A stretch of 64,000 nucleotides of DNA. Source: Paenibacillus sp. SZ31 (GTDB lineage Bacteria > Bacillota > Bacilli > Paenibacillales > Paenibacillaceae). The notes beneath the pieces were generated by a model. That model saw only the letters and a program-made list of their open reading frames with translations, was not told the origin of the DNA and searched no databases. The translations under genes were made by a program, and so were the position numbers. Shown here piece after piece: positions 46,038-55,984 of the stretch (positions are counted from its first letter, which is position 1; every line of letters starts with the position of its first letter). The DNA is taken from NCBI RefSeq assembly GCF_012912005.1, contig NZ_JABBEA010000005.1:186001-250000 (forward strand), in the 5' to 3' direction.

Positions 46038-46961
46038 ATGTTCGAAGAGTTAAACGCATTTGCAGCTGTCGTGGAACAGTCCAGCCTGAACCGCGCATCC
46101 AAGTTACTGAACTTGTCCCAACCCGCACTCTCACGCAAAATTGCCAAATTAGAAGATGAACTCGGAGTTGCCCTGTTCCACCGCCGAGGTAAACGGCTAG
46201 AGTTAACCAATGTGGGCCAGTTCGCCTATACGTTCGCTGTGGAACAGAAGCAGCAACAACAGAAATTTCTGACCATGCTGGCCCAGTATAAAGACGAAGA
46301 ACAGAGCACCATTACACTTGGCGCCAGCCTGACGACGCTTCAAACCACATTACCACCTCTGGTTAATGCCTTTATGGAGAAACATCCGAATGCCGAACTG
46401 AAATTGTTGACGGGAAAAACGCATGAGATTGTCTCTTTTGTACGTGATAAAAAAGCCGATGTGGGCATTGTCGCCTCCTCCATTAGTGAAACAGGGCTGA
46501 ACTGTGTGCCGCTCTTTGACGATCATCTGGAGCTGGTTGTGCCGCTTACGCACCCTTTGTCCGGCAAGGAAGCCGGGATGGAACATTTACAGGATCTGCC
46601 GATGATCACGTTCTCCAAAGGCACCTGGTACCGCAAATTAACGGATGACCTCTTCCAGCGCTGTGCCGTGATGCCGGATATTCGTATGGAGATTGATTCC
46701 TTCGAAGCGATTATCCGCCTTCTGCCTTCCGCCAAAGCCGCTGCTCTATTGCCAAAGTCATACCTCCGTCCACAATTGCTCGCGGATAATGATCTGGTTT
46801 CTGTTCATTTGCCACAACTACAGCAGACCCGAAGAACTACCTGCATGATCTATGGGGAAAAAGAAGACCTCAGCGAGACCTCCAGACAATGGGTCAAGGA
46901 GACGGCTGCACTCTTTACAGCAAAGGCGCCGTTGCCCTCACGGAGGACCACGACGCCTTAG
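46038..46961 (+). CDS. LysR-type transcriptional regulator divergent from sdhCAB
   Basis: The protein has 307 aa from ATG 46038 after AAAGAGG; a possible ATG seven codons upstream has no SD. The helix-turn-helix is MFEELNAFAAVVEQSSLNRAS...LSQPALSRKIAKLEDELG. The effector-binding domain runs from about residue 90. Its placement opposite sdhC suggests control of succinate dehydrogenase or itself, comparable in logic to CcpC/CitR control of citric acid cycle genes. This is inferred. Confidence 0.88.
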   Translation: MFEELNAFAAVVEQSSLNRASKLLNLSQPALSRKIAKLEDELGVALFHRRGKRLELTNVGQFAYTFAVEQKQQQQKFLTMLAQYKDEEQSTITLGASLTTLQTTLPPLVNAFMEKHPNAELKLLTGKTHEIVSFVRDKKADVGIVASSISETGLNCVPLFDDHLELVVPLTHPLSGKEAGMEHLQDLPMITFSKGTWYRKLTDDLFQRCAVMPDIRMEIDSFEAIIRLLPSAKAAALLPKSYLRPQLLADNDLVSVHLPQLQQTRRTTCMIYGEKEDLSETSRQWVKETAALFTAKAPLPSRRTTTP

Positions 46962-46974
46962 CCTTAATCTGATC

Positions 46975-47004
46975 AGCCAGGTTCCAACGCCTGGCTCCCA
47001 TTTT
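46975..47004 (+). terminator. Terminator after the LysR gene
   Basis: AGCCAGG-ttccaacg-CCTGGCT followed by CCCATTTT. Confidence 0.65.
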
Positions 47005-47020
47005 AATTCATCTTAAGTTA

Positions 47021-47692
47021 TCAACTTTCCTGGCTGATAACCTCTTCTTCAAACCGGTCGATATCTGCATTATTACCAATAATGACCATGATATCCCCCA
47101 TCTGAAGCGAATCCAGTGCCGTCGGAGCGATAATGACTCCGGCTTCTTTCTGTAACGCCACAATGCTACAACCAAAGCGTACGCGTGCATTCAGGGTCGA
47201 AAGGGTTTTATTGTGCAGACAGGCGGGAACCTTCATCTCGACAATACTGTAGTCATTGGATAGTTCAATGTAATCCAGCAAATTCGGGGTAACCAGCTGA
47301 TGGGCAACCCGAATGCCCATATCCCGTTCAGGGTAGACGACACGATCGATCCCCAGTTTATCCAGCGCTCGTCCGTGAAGGACGGATATGGCCTTGGCCA
47401 CGACGGTCTTGACGCCCAGCTCTTTTAACAGAATCGCAGTGAGAATGCTCGTTTGGATATCATCCCCGATGGCAACGATGCAGCAGTCAAAATTACGAAT
47501 ACCCAGGGAGCGCAGCACTTCCTCATCTGTGGCATCGGCTACAACGGCATGGGTGACCAGCTCACTCATGTCTTCGACGACTTCTTCATTTTTATCGATT
47601 CCGAGTACCTCGTAGCCGAGTTCCATTAATTCCTGTGCCAGACTGGAGCCAAAACGCCCAAGCCCAATCACCGCAAACTGCTGTGTTTTCAT
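47021..47692 (-). CDS. Ktr potassium uptake regulatory subunit (RCK domain)
   Basis: The protein has 223 aa; AAGGGG precedes the ATG. The RCK-N Rossmann domain has FAVIGLGRFGSSLAQEL and the nucleotide-binding acidic VLGIDKNEE. The RCK-C ligand domain covers residues 135-220 (LIVEMKVPAC-like). KtrA/KtrC octamers gate the KtrB/KtrD channel with ATP/ADP, and c-di-AMP binds the C-domain in Firmicutes. The channel gene lies 17 bp upstream in the same operon. Confidence 0.92.
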   Translation of the reverse strand: MKTQQFAVIGLGRFGSSLAQELMELGYEVLGIDKNEEVVEDMSELVTHAVVADATDEEVLRSLGIRNFDCCIVAIGDDIQTSILTAILLKELGVKTVVAKAISVLHGRALDKLGIDRVVYPERDMGIRVAHQLVTPNLLDYIELSNDYSIVEMKVPACLHNKTLSTLNARVRFGCSIVALQKEAGVIIAPTALDSLQMGDIMVIIGNNADIDRFEEEVISQES

Positions 47693-47709
47693 TGTTCTTC
47701 ACGAACCCC

Positions 47710-49050
47710 TTATCCAATAATCATTTTGCCTTCCGGATACCTGTATAACTCTTTACCCTTTTTCTGCCCAAGTGCATACGCTAATGTGATGGGTCCAAGC
47801 CTTCCTGCAAACATCGTAAAACAGATCAGGAGCTTCCCGATTGTAGTCAGCTTCAGCGTCAGTCCGAGCGATAATCCCACGGTGCCAAAGGCCGATGTCG
47901 TTTCAAATAAGATCATCATAAAACTGGCGTCTTCCGTGGTACTCAGCGCCATCGTTACGGCTATGATGAACAAGAGCGCCAGCAATGTAATGGTAAGTGC
48001 CTTGAAAATCCGTTCCTGTACCAGCCGATAGCGGAAAAACACAATATCTTCACGGCCACGCATCATGGCGATGACTGCCCCAGCCATAATCATAAACGTC
48101 GTCGTTTTGATCCCGCCTCCGGTAGAACCCGGCGAAGCACCAATGAACATCAGAATGATCATAAAGAACTGCGTTGCTTGCCTTAGCCCGGCAATGTCTA
48201 CCGTATTGGCCCCTGCTGTTCGCGGTGTAACCGACTGGAAGAAGGAACCGAGTATTTTGCCACCCCAGTTCAGACCCCCGAGCGTCCGCGGATTGCTGAA
48301 TTCGAATACGAAAATAACAAGTGCACCAAACGCAATCAACAATCCGGTCATCAGTAGTACCACTTTGGAATGTAAAGACAGCTTCCGCGTTTTCCGGTAA
48401 TCCACCAGATCGGACAGCACCACAAAACCGATGCCACCAGCGACAATCAGGAACATGGCTGTAAAATTCACTAACGGGTCATATACATATCCGGTCAGAC
48501 TGCGGAAATCCCCAAACATATCAAAGCCCGCATTGTTGAACATGGAGATCGCATGCCAATAGCCATAATAGATCGCCTGTCCGATTGGCATGTCGAACGA
48601 CCAACGAATGGCAAACAGCGTGCCACATATGCCTTCGAGAATGAGGGAGTAGATCACAACTTTACGAATCAGCCGAACGATGCCCTCCATCGTGCTCTGG
48701 TTCATCGCTTCCTGTAGAATCAGCCGCTCCCTAAGCGATATCCGCCGTTTGAACGCAATGGCAACCAATGTGGACATCGTCATGAAGCCCAGACCGCCAA
48801 TTTGAATCAGAATCGCGATCACAACCTGACCCAGCATCGAAAAATGAGTACCTGTATCGACCACAACCAAACCGGTGACACAGACGGCCGAAGTTGCCGT
48901 AAAGAGCGCATCAATAAATGCAAGGCTGTCACCGTTGCGGCTGGATGCAGGAAGCATTAATAGCAGCGTACCTACCAATATGATGCCAGCAAACCCTAAC
49001 ACAAGAATACGTGGTGGCGATAATCGCATCCATTGAACATTCAGTTTCAC
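47710..49050 (-). CDS. Ktr/Trk potassium uptake membrane subunit
   Basis: The protein has 446 aa with GTG 49050, eleven bases from AGAGGTGG; a GTG five codons upstream or an ATG seven codons downstream are alternatives. It has four M1-P-M2 repeats; selectivity-filter Gly residues appear in TSAVCVTGL, NNAGFDMFG, and GASPGSTGGGIKTTT (gating loop region), with FGTVGLSLG last. It forms the K+ translocating pore, with the RCK subunit downstream. Its leader has no recognisable c-di-AMP riboswitch. Confidence 0.92.
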   Translation of the reverse strand: MKLNVQWMRLSPPRILVLGFAGIILVGTLLLMLPASSRNGDSLAFIDALFTATSAVCVTGLVVVDTGTHFSMLGQVVIAILIQIGGLGFMTMSTLVAIAFKRRISLRERLILQEAMNQSTMEGIVRLIRKVVIYSLILEGICGTLFAIRWSFDMPIGQAIYYGYWHAISMFNNAGFDMFGDFRSLTGYVYDPLVNFTAMFLIVAGGIGFVVLSDLVDYRKTRKLSLHSKVVLLMTGLLIAFGALVIFVFEFSNPRTLGGLNWGGKILGSFFQSVTPRTAGANTVDIAGLRQATQFFMIILMFIGASPGSTGGGIKTTTFMIMAGAVIAMMRGREDIVFFRYRLVQERIFKALTITLLALLFIIAVTMALSTTEDASFMMILFETTSAFGTVGLSLGLTLKLTTIGKLLICFTMFAGRLGPITLAYALGQKKGKELYRYPEGKMIIG

Positions 49051-49085
49051 TTGAGTATCATCCACCTCTGCTAAAATGAAAATAA

Positions 49086-49102
49086 CTCCACACCCCGTGG
49101 AG
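49086..49102 (-). other. Hairpin in the leader of the Ktr operon
   Basis: CTCCAC-ggggt-GTGGAG on the transcribed strand is followed by TTATTTTCATTTT, about 35 nt before the start codon. It could act as an attenuator. Confidence 0.4.
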
Positions 49103-49451
49103 CCTCCTTCATCTGAAATGCTGTTTCCAAACGTTAAACATGTATGATTCAGATTAAAACGACATATATAATGAAGTTGGAATATAATCTATTCGTTCCC
49201 TTGTTGGGCGAAAGACATGCGAATCGTTGCACATTTGTTTCAAAATTATAAGCGCTGCGGCGTTTGCAGACAAAACGTTTTTTGTGTAAATCGGATCGAA
49301 TTCAGCCAAAAAGGGAAAAACTCAGATATGGCGACGGATGGATCAGATTCTTTCGGTCCTTTTCATTCATTTTCAAGGATTTACACCTGTTTTCGTTACA
49401 TGATTGGCATTCGATGCTTGCCCTGTGCTATGTTTACTTTAATATCCATAT
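49103..49451. other. Intergenic region between the Ktr operon and MITE copy B
   Basis: About 350 bp, AT-rich with no gene, no riboswitch and no convincing promoter pair recognised. It must contain the Ktr promoter. Confidence 0.4.
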
Positions 49452-49637
49452 TAGTGCGTGTTCAAAAAGGATGGTTTTCAGTACCAAGAAGATGGGATGA
49501 AGATAGAAATGGAGTAGCGGAGCGTAGATAGAGCTACGTGAGCAACGGACATTTCGGCTGAATTCCATATTCGATGCTGATGATGCCGTTAGGCATCCTT
49601 CGTAATCAAAAGTGGACTTTTTGAACAACCTCTATTA
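49452..49637. mobile_element. MITE-like element, copy B
   Basis: This 186-bp segment matches 4648-4831, with TGTTCAAAAAG and CTTTTTGAACA termini. Both copies share TAGTGCG at the left edge and CTCT(A/G)TTA at the right. It ends directly before the AAGGAGG of the CPBP protease gene and may have displaced or supplied its leader. Confidence 0.65.
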
Positions 49638-49658
49638 ATGAAGGAGGAACACCATAAC

Positions 49659-51356
49659 ATGAATCCCTTAGGGCAGCCTTTGCGACTCAAGGCTAACTTC
49701 AAGCGTCTGGGGTTGCTTGCGGCGATCGGCCTGATTCTATTTTTTGTATTTCAGATCTTTCCTGCTACCTCATCGCAAACGACAGAAATTCCGTCTACGT
49801 CCTTCATAACCAAGGAGCAGGCGACGCAATCCGCACGATCATTCGCAGCTTCTGTGGATGACTATACACTGCCAAATGATGCTGGAAACACCCTGGTAAC
49901 CTACCAAACACATTCCGATATCTACGGGTATATGGCCAAAACGAAACAACTCGACGCCTATAATCAGAAATGGGAAACAGCCTATCCTTACGATGTATAC
50001 CGCGTTCGTTTGCCTGATCAGGACAAAGGCGGTTTTCTTCATGTTGACGTACATATGAAAACAGGAAAAGTGGTCGGCTTCAAACGAGAACTTCCTTCGT
50101 CCCTCTATACCGCCATTGAGGCAGAACAAAGCACTGGGATAGTGACCACATCGCAAGTGCTTGCCGAAGGCAATATGTCTCTGGACGAGAAAGAACAGCT
50201 TGCGGCTGGCGTGCTGGCCGAATTCGGTTATGAAGTGCCGACACTTCAACTGGATACGCGCGATGGTGAAGCGGGACTGAAGTATACAGATTCTGCAAAA
50301 GCCATTGGAGACTCCAAGCTTGAACTGAACTTTACGTTTGAAGAGGGTGCGGTACGATCGTTCGATCCTGGCTTCTCGGTCCCTGAATCCCATACCGATT
50401 ATGTGAAAGCTCAAACGCGCCAAGCCAACTGGATGACCTATGGCGGATACGCGTTCCTGACCCTTGTTCTGGGCGTGCTGGCCATTATCTATAGCATTCT
50501 GACCCGAACACATACGTCTTTCAAACGCGGGATCATTCTCTCGGTGGTGTATTTCGCAGCTTCGGTGATTGGCACGCTGAACATGATTCCTCTGCTTCAG
50601 GCACAAGGATTCTCCAACTTCATGTTAGCGTTCCTGATGTTATTTCAGATAGGCATTACGCTGGTCATGAGTGCAACCATCTATCTATCCCTCGTTGCTG
50701 GTGACGGCATGTGGCGTAAAATAGGTCTGAATCCTTGGCCTCGTGCCAAAGAACCGGGATACGGAAAATATGTACTTCACAGTATGTATGCTGGTTACCT
50801 GTGGGCATTCATTCTACTAGGTGTGCAATCCATCCTGTTCTTCATTCTGGAGCGGAGCATTGGCACATGGTCAACGACGTCAGCAGATCAATCTACATTC
50901 AATATGACCTATGCGTGGCTCTTCCCGATTATGGCCTGGATGGCCGGTATTGGTGAAGAAGCCGTCTATCGACTGTTCGGCATTCGTATGATGCAGAAGA
51001 TTGTGCGTAATACGTTTATCGCATGTCTGATCCCAACCATCATTTGGGCACTTGGACACACATTGTATCCAATCTATCCAGTAATCACCCGTCCCATTGA
51101 ACTGATGGTGATAGGATTACTATTCAGTCTGATCATGCTGCGTCACGGCTTCATTGCCGTTGTATTCGCCCATGTGATCTTCGACAGCTTGTTGATGGGA
51201 CTCAGCCTGATATTTATGGGCGATGCCCTGAATATGGCTGCTGGACTCTTCTGGATCGTACTCCCGGCCATCGTTGGATATGTGGTCTACAAATTCAATC
51301 CAAAACAAAAAGAGAAGCCGTATGTTACGACTCCTCATCCCGAAGTGCTGCAATAA
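49659..51356 (+). CDS. CPBP-family intramembrane metalloprotease with large extracytoplasmic domain
   Basis: The protein has 565 aa from ATG 49659, eleven bases after AAGGAGG. One N-terminal membrane segment ([16 protein letters not shown]) is followed by about 225 residues outside the membrane, then about eight membrane segments. The CPBP/CAAX motifs are [16 protein letters not shown] (EExxxR), ALGHTLYP and [12 protein letters not shown]. The family includes CAAX-type proteases and bacteriocin-immunity proteins. The long ectodomain is unusual; its role is unknown. It overlaps the 3' end of uvrC by 32 bp tail to tail. Confidence 0.88.
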   Translation: MNPLGQPLRLKANFKRLGLLAAIGLILFFVFQIFPATSSQTTEIPSTSFITKEQATQSARSFAASVDDYTLPNDAGNTLVTYQTHSDIYGYMAKTKQLDAYNQKWETAYPYDVYRVRLPDQDKGGFLHVDVHMKTGKVVGFKRELPSSLYTAIEAEQSTGIVTTSQVLAEGNMSLDEKEQLAAGVLAEFGYEVPTLQLDTRDGEAGLKYTDSAKAIGDSKLELNFTFEEGAVRSFDPGFSVPESHTDYVKAQTRQANWMTYGGYAFLTLVLGVLAIIYSILTRTHTSFKRGIILSVVYFAASVIGTLNMIPLLQAQGFSNFMLAFLMLFQIGITLVMSATIYLSLVAGDGMWRKIGLNPWPRAKEPGYGKYVLHSMYAGYLWAFILLGVQSILFFILERSIGTWSTTSADQSTFNMTYAWLFPIMAWMAGIGEEAVYRLFGIRMMQKIVRNTFIACLIPTIIWALGHTLYPIYPVITRPIELMVIGLLFSLIMLRHGFIAVVFAHVIFDSLLMGLSLIFMGDALNMAAGLFWIVLPAIVGYVVYKFNPKQKEKPYVTTPHPEVLQ

Positions 51357-53412
51357 TCTGATTAGCCAACTTGTCACCAATAGATAGAGGCCGGAAGTCT
51401 TCGACGCTGGCCTCTTTTATTTTGCGTAAAGAGCCAAAATGCTTCAACAGCAGCTTACGCCGCTTCTCTCCGATCCCCGGAATGGCATCCAAACGGGACG
51501 TGACCATCGATTTGCCACGCTGTTCACGGTGGAACGAGATCGCAAAACGGTGAACCTCTTCCTGTATTCGCTGCAACAGGTAGAATTCCTGACTATCCCG
51601 TGGCAGGGAGATAACTTCCGGTGGATTACCGATCATCAACTGTGAAGTCTTATGCTTCGCATCCTTCACCAGACCGCATACTGGAATATACAGCCCTAGC
51701 TCATTTTCCAAAATATCAACCGCAGCCGAGATCTGTCCTTTACCGCCATCGACCACAATCAGGTCAGGCTGGGTCAGGTTTTCTTTCAATACCCGCTCGT
51801 AACGGCGACGGATGACTTCTCTCATCGTTTCATAATCATCCGGTCCTTCAACCGAACGGACCTTGTACTTCCGATATTCCTTCTTATCTGGTTTACCATC
51901 CGTAAATACGATCATGGCCGATACCGGGTTCGTTCCCTGGATGTTCGAGTTATCAAATGCTTCAATACGGCGAAGCTGGTCCAGTCCAATAAAGCGTCCC
52001 AGTCCTTCGGCAGCTTTGGATGTCCGTTCTTCATTACGCTCAATCAGACGGAACTTCTCTTCCAATGCCACACGTGCGTTATCCACGGCCATGGTGATCA
52101 TCTGCCGCTTCAATCCACGTTGCGGAATGAGCACTTTAATCTCCAACCACTCCTGTAACGCAGCAGCAACCTGAGTTGGGTCTTCCAGTCCTGCTGGGAG
52201 CTTCTCAGCTGATTCAGTTGTATCCGTTATTGGAGCATTCTCTTGCATACTCTCAGGTTGATCACCTTCTGCTTCAGCTGAACTTCCGTATGCTTCACGA
52301 GTCTCGGCAACCAATGGCTGGGAAGCGATACTTTGTTCCACTTGTCCCGTCTGTTCGAATTCTACCGTAACAGCGGCAGGCACCGCTCCATCAGCATCAG
52401 ATACCGTATTCGTACTGTCGTCACCCGTTGACATATCTTTGGGCATTTCCGGCAACAAAATCTCTTGAGGCAATGCCGGATTATCGCTGTAATACTGCGT
52501 CACATAGGACATAAAGTCACTGTACGCCTCACCGTAAAACGGGAAGGTGGAGACATGGCGTTCGATCATTTTACCCTGACGCATATATAGAATCTGGACA
52601 CACATCCAGCCTTTATCAATGGCAAAACCAAATACATCACGGTCTCTGGCATCGGCCATCGTAATTTTCTGTTTTTCCATCATTGCATCAATGGCGATTA
52701 CCTGGTCCCGCAATTCCTTGGCACGTTCAAAATAAAGGTCTTCCGCAGCTTCCTGCATCTTACGCTGCAAATCCTTCTTAATCTCTTCATGCCCACCGCT
52801 CAGAAATGAACCGATCTCTTGCGAAATCTGATCATACTGCTCCTTCTCCACTTCCTTCACACAAGGGGCAAGACACTGTCCCATGTGATAATACAGGCAC
52901 ACTTCTTTGGGCATTACACCACATTTGCGCAGTGGATACATGCGGTCGAGCAGTTTTTTCGTTTGATGTGCCGCATACGAGTTCGGATAAGGTCCGAAAT
53001 ATTTGGCTTTATCTTTCAGCACACGCCGGGTTACTTCCAGCCGAGGGTGCTTTTCATTCGTAATTTTAAGATACGGGAATGTCTTGTCATCCTTGAGTAA
53101 TACGTTGTAACGCGGCATATGTTTCTTGATCAGGTTACACTCCAGAATAAGTGCTTCCATGTTACTGCCCGTCACGATATATTCGAAATCACGGATTTCG
53201 GACACCAGACGCTGGGTCTTTCCGTTATGACTGCCAATAAAATAAGAGCGTACGCGGTTCTTCAGCACTTTGGCTTTACCTACATAGATAATGGTGCCTT
53301 CACTGTTCTTCATCAGGTAACAACCAGACATGTCTGGCAGCAAAGCAAGCTTATGACGAATCTGCTCCAATGCCTTCTCCTGATCCTGCAAATCATTGAT
53401 GAATTGATCCAT
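51325..53412 (-). CDS. uvrC: Excinuclease ABC subunit C
   Basis: The protein has 695 aa from the ATG at 53412; AAGGAGG is 12 bases upstream. It makes both incisions in nucleotide excision repair. It contains GIY-YIG nuclease [22 protein letters not shown] motif [12 protein letters not shown], the RNase H-like endonuclease ([23 protein letters not shown]) and a C-terminal helix-hairpin-helix [18 protein letters not shown]. An acidic low-complexity insert of about 100 residues lies around 310-410, between UVR and endonuclease domains; UvrC is usually near 600 aa. trxA lies upstream, as in Bacillus. Confidence 0.95.
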   Translation of the reverse strand: MDQFINDLQDQEKALEQIRHKLALLPDMSGCYLMKNSEGTIIYVGKAKVLKNRVRSYFIGSHNGKTQRLVSEIRDFEYIVTGSNMEALILECNLIKKHMPRYNVLLKDDKTFPYLKITNEKHPRLEVTRRVLKDKAKYFGPYPNSYAAHQTKKLLDRMYPLRKCGVMPKEVCLYYHMGQCLAPCVKEVEKEQYDQISQEIGSFLSGGHEEIKKDLQRKMQEAAEDLYFERAKELRDQVIAIDAMMEKQKITMADARDRDVFGFAIDKGWMCVQILYMRQGKMIERHVSTFPFYGEAYSDFMSYVTQYYSDNPALPQEILLPEMPKDMSTGDDSTNTVSDADGAVPAAVTVEFEQTGQVEQSIASQPLVAETREAYGSSAEAEGDQPESMQENAPITDTTESAEKLPAGLEDPTQVAAALQEWLEIKVLIPQRGLKRQMITMAVDNARVALEEKFRLIERNEERTSKAAEGLGRFIGLDQLRRIEAFDNSNIQGTNPVSAMIVFTDGKPDKKEYRKYKVRSVEGPDDYETMREVIRRRYERVLKENLTQPDLIVVDGGKGQISAAVDILENELGLYIPVCGLVKDAKHKTSQLMIGNPPEVISLPRDSQEFYLLQRIQEEVHRFAISFHREQRGKSMVTSRLDAIPGIGEKRRKLLLKHFGSLRKIKEASVEDFRPLSIGDKLANQIIAALRDEES

Positions 53413-53529
53413 AATTCGGTGAATCCTCCTTCCCGAAAAAGCTGAAATCCTCACCTTACATGAGTTACTCCGATGACAGAATGATCTTTTTGATCGCCGT
53501 AATACAAAAATTTTGATACCTTTATATCA

Positions 53530-53705
53530 GTTAAACTAAAGATAATTCACACGAACACTACGATAACAGAACAACCTTCCAATCGCTGTTATCCCCAGAT
53601 TTTTTTGATTCCCCTTTTTAAGGGGAAAATCCGGTGATAAAGGCGAACGCTTTGCTTTTTCAGGTTTTTTCTGTTCTCTCCGCTATTGTGTGAGTAATTA
53701 GTCCA
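53530..53705. repeat. Long-palindrome element, copy 4
   Basis: This 176-bp element has outer arms GTTAAACTAA with the mirrored TAATTAGTC and TTCACAC/GTGTGA, middle arms GATAACAGAAC/TTTCTGTTCTC, and core TTATCCCCAGATTT/AAATCCGGTGATAA. It lies 117 bp upstream of uvrC. Confidence 0.78.
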
Positions 53706-53716
53706 ATACATATTAA

Positions 53717-53800
53717 AGGTGAAACTCGGATAAAAATTGCAACGGCTATGCTTTTACAGTTCATTTCTGTCTTCTTCGTTAAACATGTAAATTTCCAGTT
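53717..53800. repeat. Decayed right half of the palindrome family
   Basis: CGGATAAAAATTGCAACGGC, then GCTTTTACAGTTCATTTCTGTC and CTTCGTTAAACATGT, parallel the right half of copies 2 and 4, without a matching left half. It adjoins copy 4 in the uvrC-trxA gap. Confidence 0.45.
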
Positions 53801-53854
53801 TCATTTTATATAAATAGTATACTTTATATTGTCCTATATAAAGGTATTCGACGC

Positions 53855-53884
53855 AAAACGCCCCCGGCATGTAAACCGGAGGCG
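53855..53884 (-). terminator. Terminator after trxA
   Basis: On the minus strand, CGCCTCCGG-tttacatg-CCGGGGGCG is followed by TTTTGCG, just after the trxA stop. Confidence 0.75.
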
Positions 53885-53903
53885 TATGTGTAAGCCTGTT
53901 AAA

Positions 53904-54221
53904 TTATTGGTGTTTTGCAATGATGCCTTTGAGCGCATCTTTCGAGTTCAGACCAACCACTTTATCTACTGGTTGACCGTCTTTGAAGAAGATCAATGTT
54001 GGAATGCTCATTACGCCAAAGCGGGAAGCAGATTCCGGATTTTCATCCACGTTAACTTTAGCAATTTTCACTGCATCGCCAACTTCTGTGGACAGCTCTT
54101 CCAAAATTGGAGCGAGCATTTTACAAGGACCACACCAAGGCGCCCAGAAATCAACAAGAACCGTTCCTTCGCCTTCTACTTCAGCGTTGAAGGATTGATC
54201 GGATACGTTAACAATAGCCAT
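53904..54221 (-). CDS. trxA: Thioredoxin
   Basis: The protein has 105 aa; AAGGAGG precedes the ATG. The active site WAPWCGPCKML and cis-Pro loop SIPTLIFF identify a classic thioredoxin, the general disulfide reductant. Length and the N-terminus MAIVNVSDQSFNAEV match Bacillus TrxA. A TTCACA-17-TATACT promoter lies at 54288-54316. The terminator and palindrome elements isolate it from uvrC. Confidence 0.97.
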   Translation of the reverse strand: MAIVNVSDQSFNAEVEGEGTVLVDFWAPWCGPCKMLAPILEELSTEVGDAVKIAKVNVDENPESASRFGVMSIPTLIFFKDGQPVDKVVGLNSKDALKGIIAKHQ

Positions 54222-54287
54222 GAAATTGTCCTCCTTATATATACTTACGGTTTATTTTAACCTGTAACGTCGTGAACGACACTTCCA

Positions 54288-54316
54288 GTATAACACAGGT
54301 ACGTCAAACTTGTGAA
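54288..54316 (-). promoter_or_regulatory. Promoter for trxA
   Basis: On the minus strand, TTCACA (54316-54311), 17 bp, TATACT (54293-54288). Confidence 0.55.
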
Positions 54317-54391
54317 TTGAACGCTACAATGTTCATCTTCCCAACATCAAATCTTCACAATTATAAGATGTGGCATGCCAACTGCAAAATC

Positions 54392-54421
54392 TTTACAAAC
54401 GCTTTCTTTTCCAAGTATACT
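54392..54421 (+). promoter_or_regulatory. Promoter for the 51-aa membrane protein gene
   Basis: TTTACA, an 18-bp spacer and TATACT (54416-54421), 65 bp upstream of the ATG. Confidence 0.6.
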
Positions 54422-54485
54422 AAAATTACTCCGGGTTTCAGCCCCCATACGGGCAAGCTGTCATTCCCTATAAGGAGGCAATAAC

Positions 54486-54641
54486 ATGGACGCAAATGTA
54501 CGGATCACCGACCCGCGTGAACATGTGAACGAGGAACCCCGCAACGATCTGTTTGATCTGATCGTGGGTGTTGCCGGCATGGGCGGCCTGATGACAGTGA
54601 TCTTTTTCGGTATGGTGATCTTCAAATTCATCACCGAATAG
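54486..54641 (+). CDS. Small single-span membrane protein, 51 aa
   Basis: ATG 54486 follows AAGGAGG by seven bases and the frame ends at TAG 54641. A charged N-terminal half (NVRITDPREHVNEEPRND) precedes one hydrophobic span LIVGVAGMGGLMTVIFFGMV. Promoter, SD and terminator are all present, so the gene is probably real. I do not recognise a family; it is divergent from trxA. Confidence 0.75.
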   Translation: MDANVRITDPREHVNEEPRNDLFDLIVGVAGMGGLMTVIFFGMVIFKFITE

Positions 54642-54665
54642 GATGCTCAGGCTCACGCAGGACCA

Positions 54666-54712
54666 GAAAAGCCCGGTTTTCGCGACAATGCGAAAGCCAG
54701 GCTTTTTTTGGG
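54666..54712 (+). terminator. Terminator after the 51-aa protein gene
   Basis: AAAAGCCCGGTTTTCGC and GCGAAAGCCAGGCTTTTTTT form an imperfect 15-bp stem with a T-run. Confidence 0.85.
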
Positions 54713-54818
54713 GCTACTTTAGCTTTTGATTGCAATCAGCTCAGCTTCTAAATCAAAAGCTCCACCGATAATTTGAAGATTAACCTTGTCCAGAACCATT
54801 TCGTTCAATTAGATCGGT

Positions 54819-55769
54819 TCAACGTTTGCCGCGCTGATTCTCACCCCGAACGGAGATTACATCCACGAAAGGACGAATCCGGTCCATGAGACGCTGACCT
54901 TTATTCATTTCCTCGCCGTCCCGATTGGTGAAACTAAGATGTTTCTCCAGCCCATCCAGATTGTAATTGGACGTGTAGAACGTAGGTTTACGATTCATCC
55001 GATAGTTCAGAATGGACCCCATCACATGATCTCGAACCCAAGGGTTCAGATTCTCTGCCCCGATATCGTCAAAGATGAGCAGATCACAACTTTTCAGAAT
55101 ATCCGTCATTTCCTTCAGCTTCTGCCCTTCACTGATCATGGATTTCAGGTCCTCCACAAAGTCAGGCATATAAATAATGACACCCGTGTGGCCTGCAACC
55201 GCCAGTTCATGCAGCAGATAACACATCAGAAACGTTTTACCTGTCCCGAAAGTTCCTTCCAAAAACAGTCCTTGCGGAGACAGTCCGTTCTCTTTGGTCT
55301 CGCTAATATACCGAAGCACCTGATTCACAGCCGGAGCACGCATCCGATCCTTGCCCATAATCTCCACATCGTTGTATCCGGCACTGAGCGCACGCTCGTC
55401 CACATAGAAACTGCGAATTCGTTGCTTAATGATATGTTCATTTTGCCGGGCGATATGTTTGGAACAAGGCGCTTTTATATCTATGATTTCGGGTTTACCG
55501 TTAAAATGTTCTACTTCCAGTTTGCAAAAGTGGCCCTGAAAATCATTAGGGCAGTTGTCGAGTCCTGGGCAATTCGCACAGTTCTTTGAGTCTTTGGCGT
55601 ACTGAAACAGCTTGCTCAGATCGGTCATGAGCTGTGCATCTTGCAGTTCAGGATGACCTGCGCGGAATTCGCGTACGTACGGATTTTCCATCAATTCCGC
55701 CGCAATCCGCCGCGATTGCTCACGAAAGGCAGGGTTCAGCTGCTGAAGCAGTCCTCCCAAGGATTCCAT
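54819..55769 (-). CDS. dnaI: Primosomal protein DnaI, helicase loader
   Basis: The protein has 316 aa from the ATG at 55769, nine bases after AAGGGGG; the longer frame lacks an SD. The N-terminal zinc-binding domain contains CANCPGLDNCPNDFQGHFC. The AAA+ domain has EGTFGTGKTFLMCY (Walker A), LLIFDDIGAEN (Walker B) and sensor residues in PTFYTSNY. It loads the replicative helicase with DnaB/DnaD. The usual upstream partner dnaB is absent here; a mannosidase gene lies there instead. Confidence 0.93.
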   Translation of the reverse strand: MESLGGLLQQLNPAFREQSRRIAAELMENPYVREFRAGHPELQDAQLMTDLSKLFQYAKDSKNCANCPGLDNCPNDFQGHFCKLEVEHFNGKPEIIDIKAPCSKHIARQNEHIIKQRIRSFYVDERALSAGYNDVEIMGKDRMRAPAVNQVLRYISETKENGLSPQGLFLEGTFGTGKTFLMCYLLHELAVAGHTGVIIYMPDFVEDLKSMISEGQKLKEMTDILKSCDLLIFDDIGAENLNPWVRDHVMGSILNYRMNRKPTFYTSNYNLDGLEKHLSFTNRDGEEMNKGQRLMDRIRPFVDVISVRGENQRGKR

Positions 55770-55984
55770 GGCTTCAAGCCCCCTTAATGTTTCAATATAG
55801 AATGAACAATGAAGTGTACCTGTGACCATCTTGATGGCATAGGAACTTTCGATCATTAGCAATTCTACTGTTCATTCTATAGAAAAACAACCAATAACTC
55901 AACTCATAGATCTGGTAAATAGCGTAACCCTTCCACCACCGTACGTAATGCCTAGTTTAGAGCATACTTGCAGTTCTGTACCTT

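Noticed and set aside
49051..49250. c-di-AMP (ydaO) riboswitch before the Ktr operon
   Set aside because: Expected because Bacillus ktrAB has one, but no conserved ydaO core could be found in the leader.
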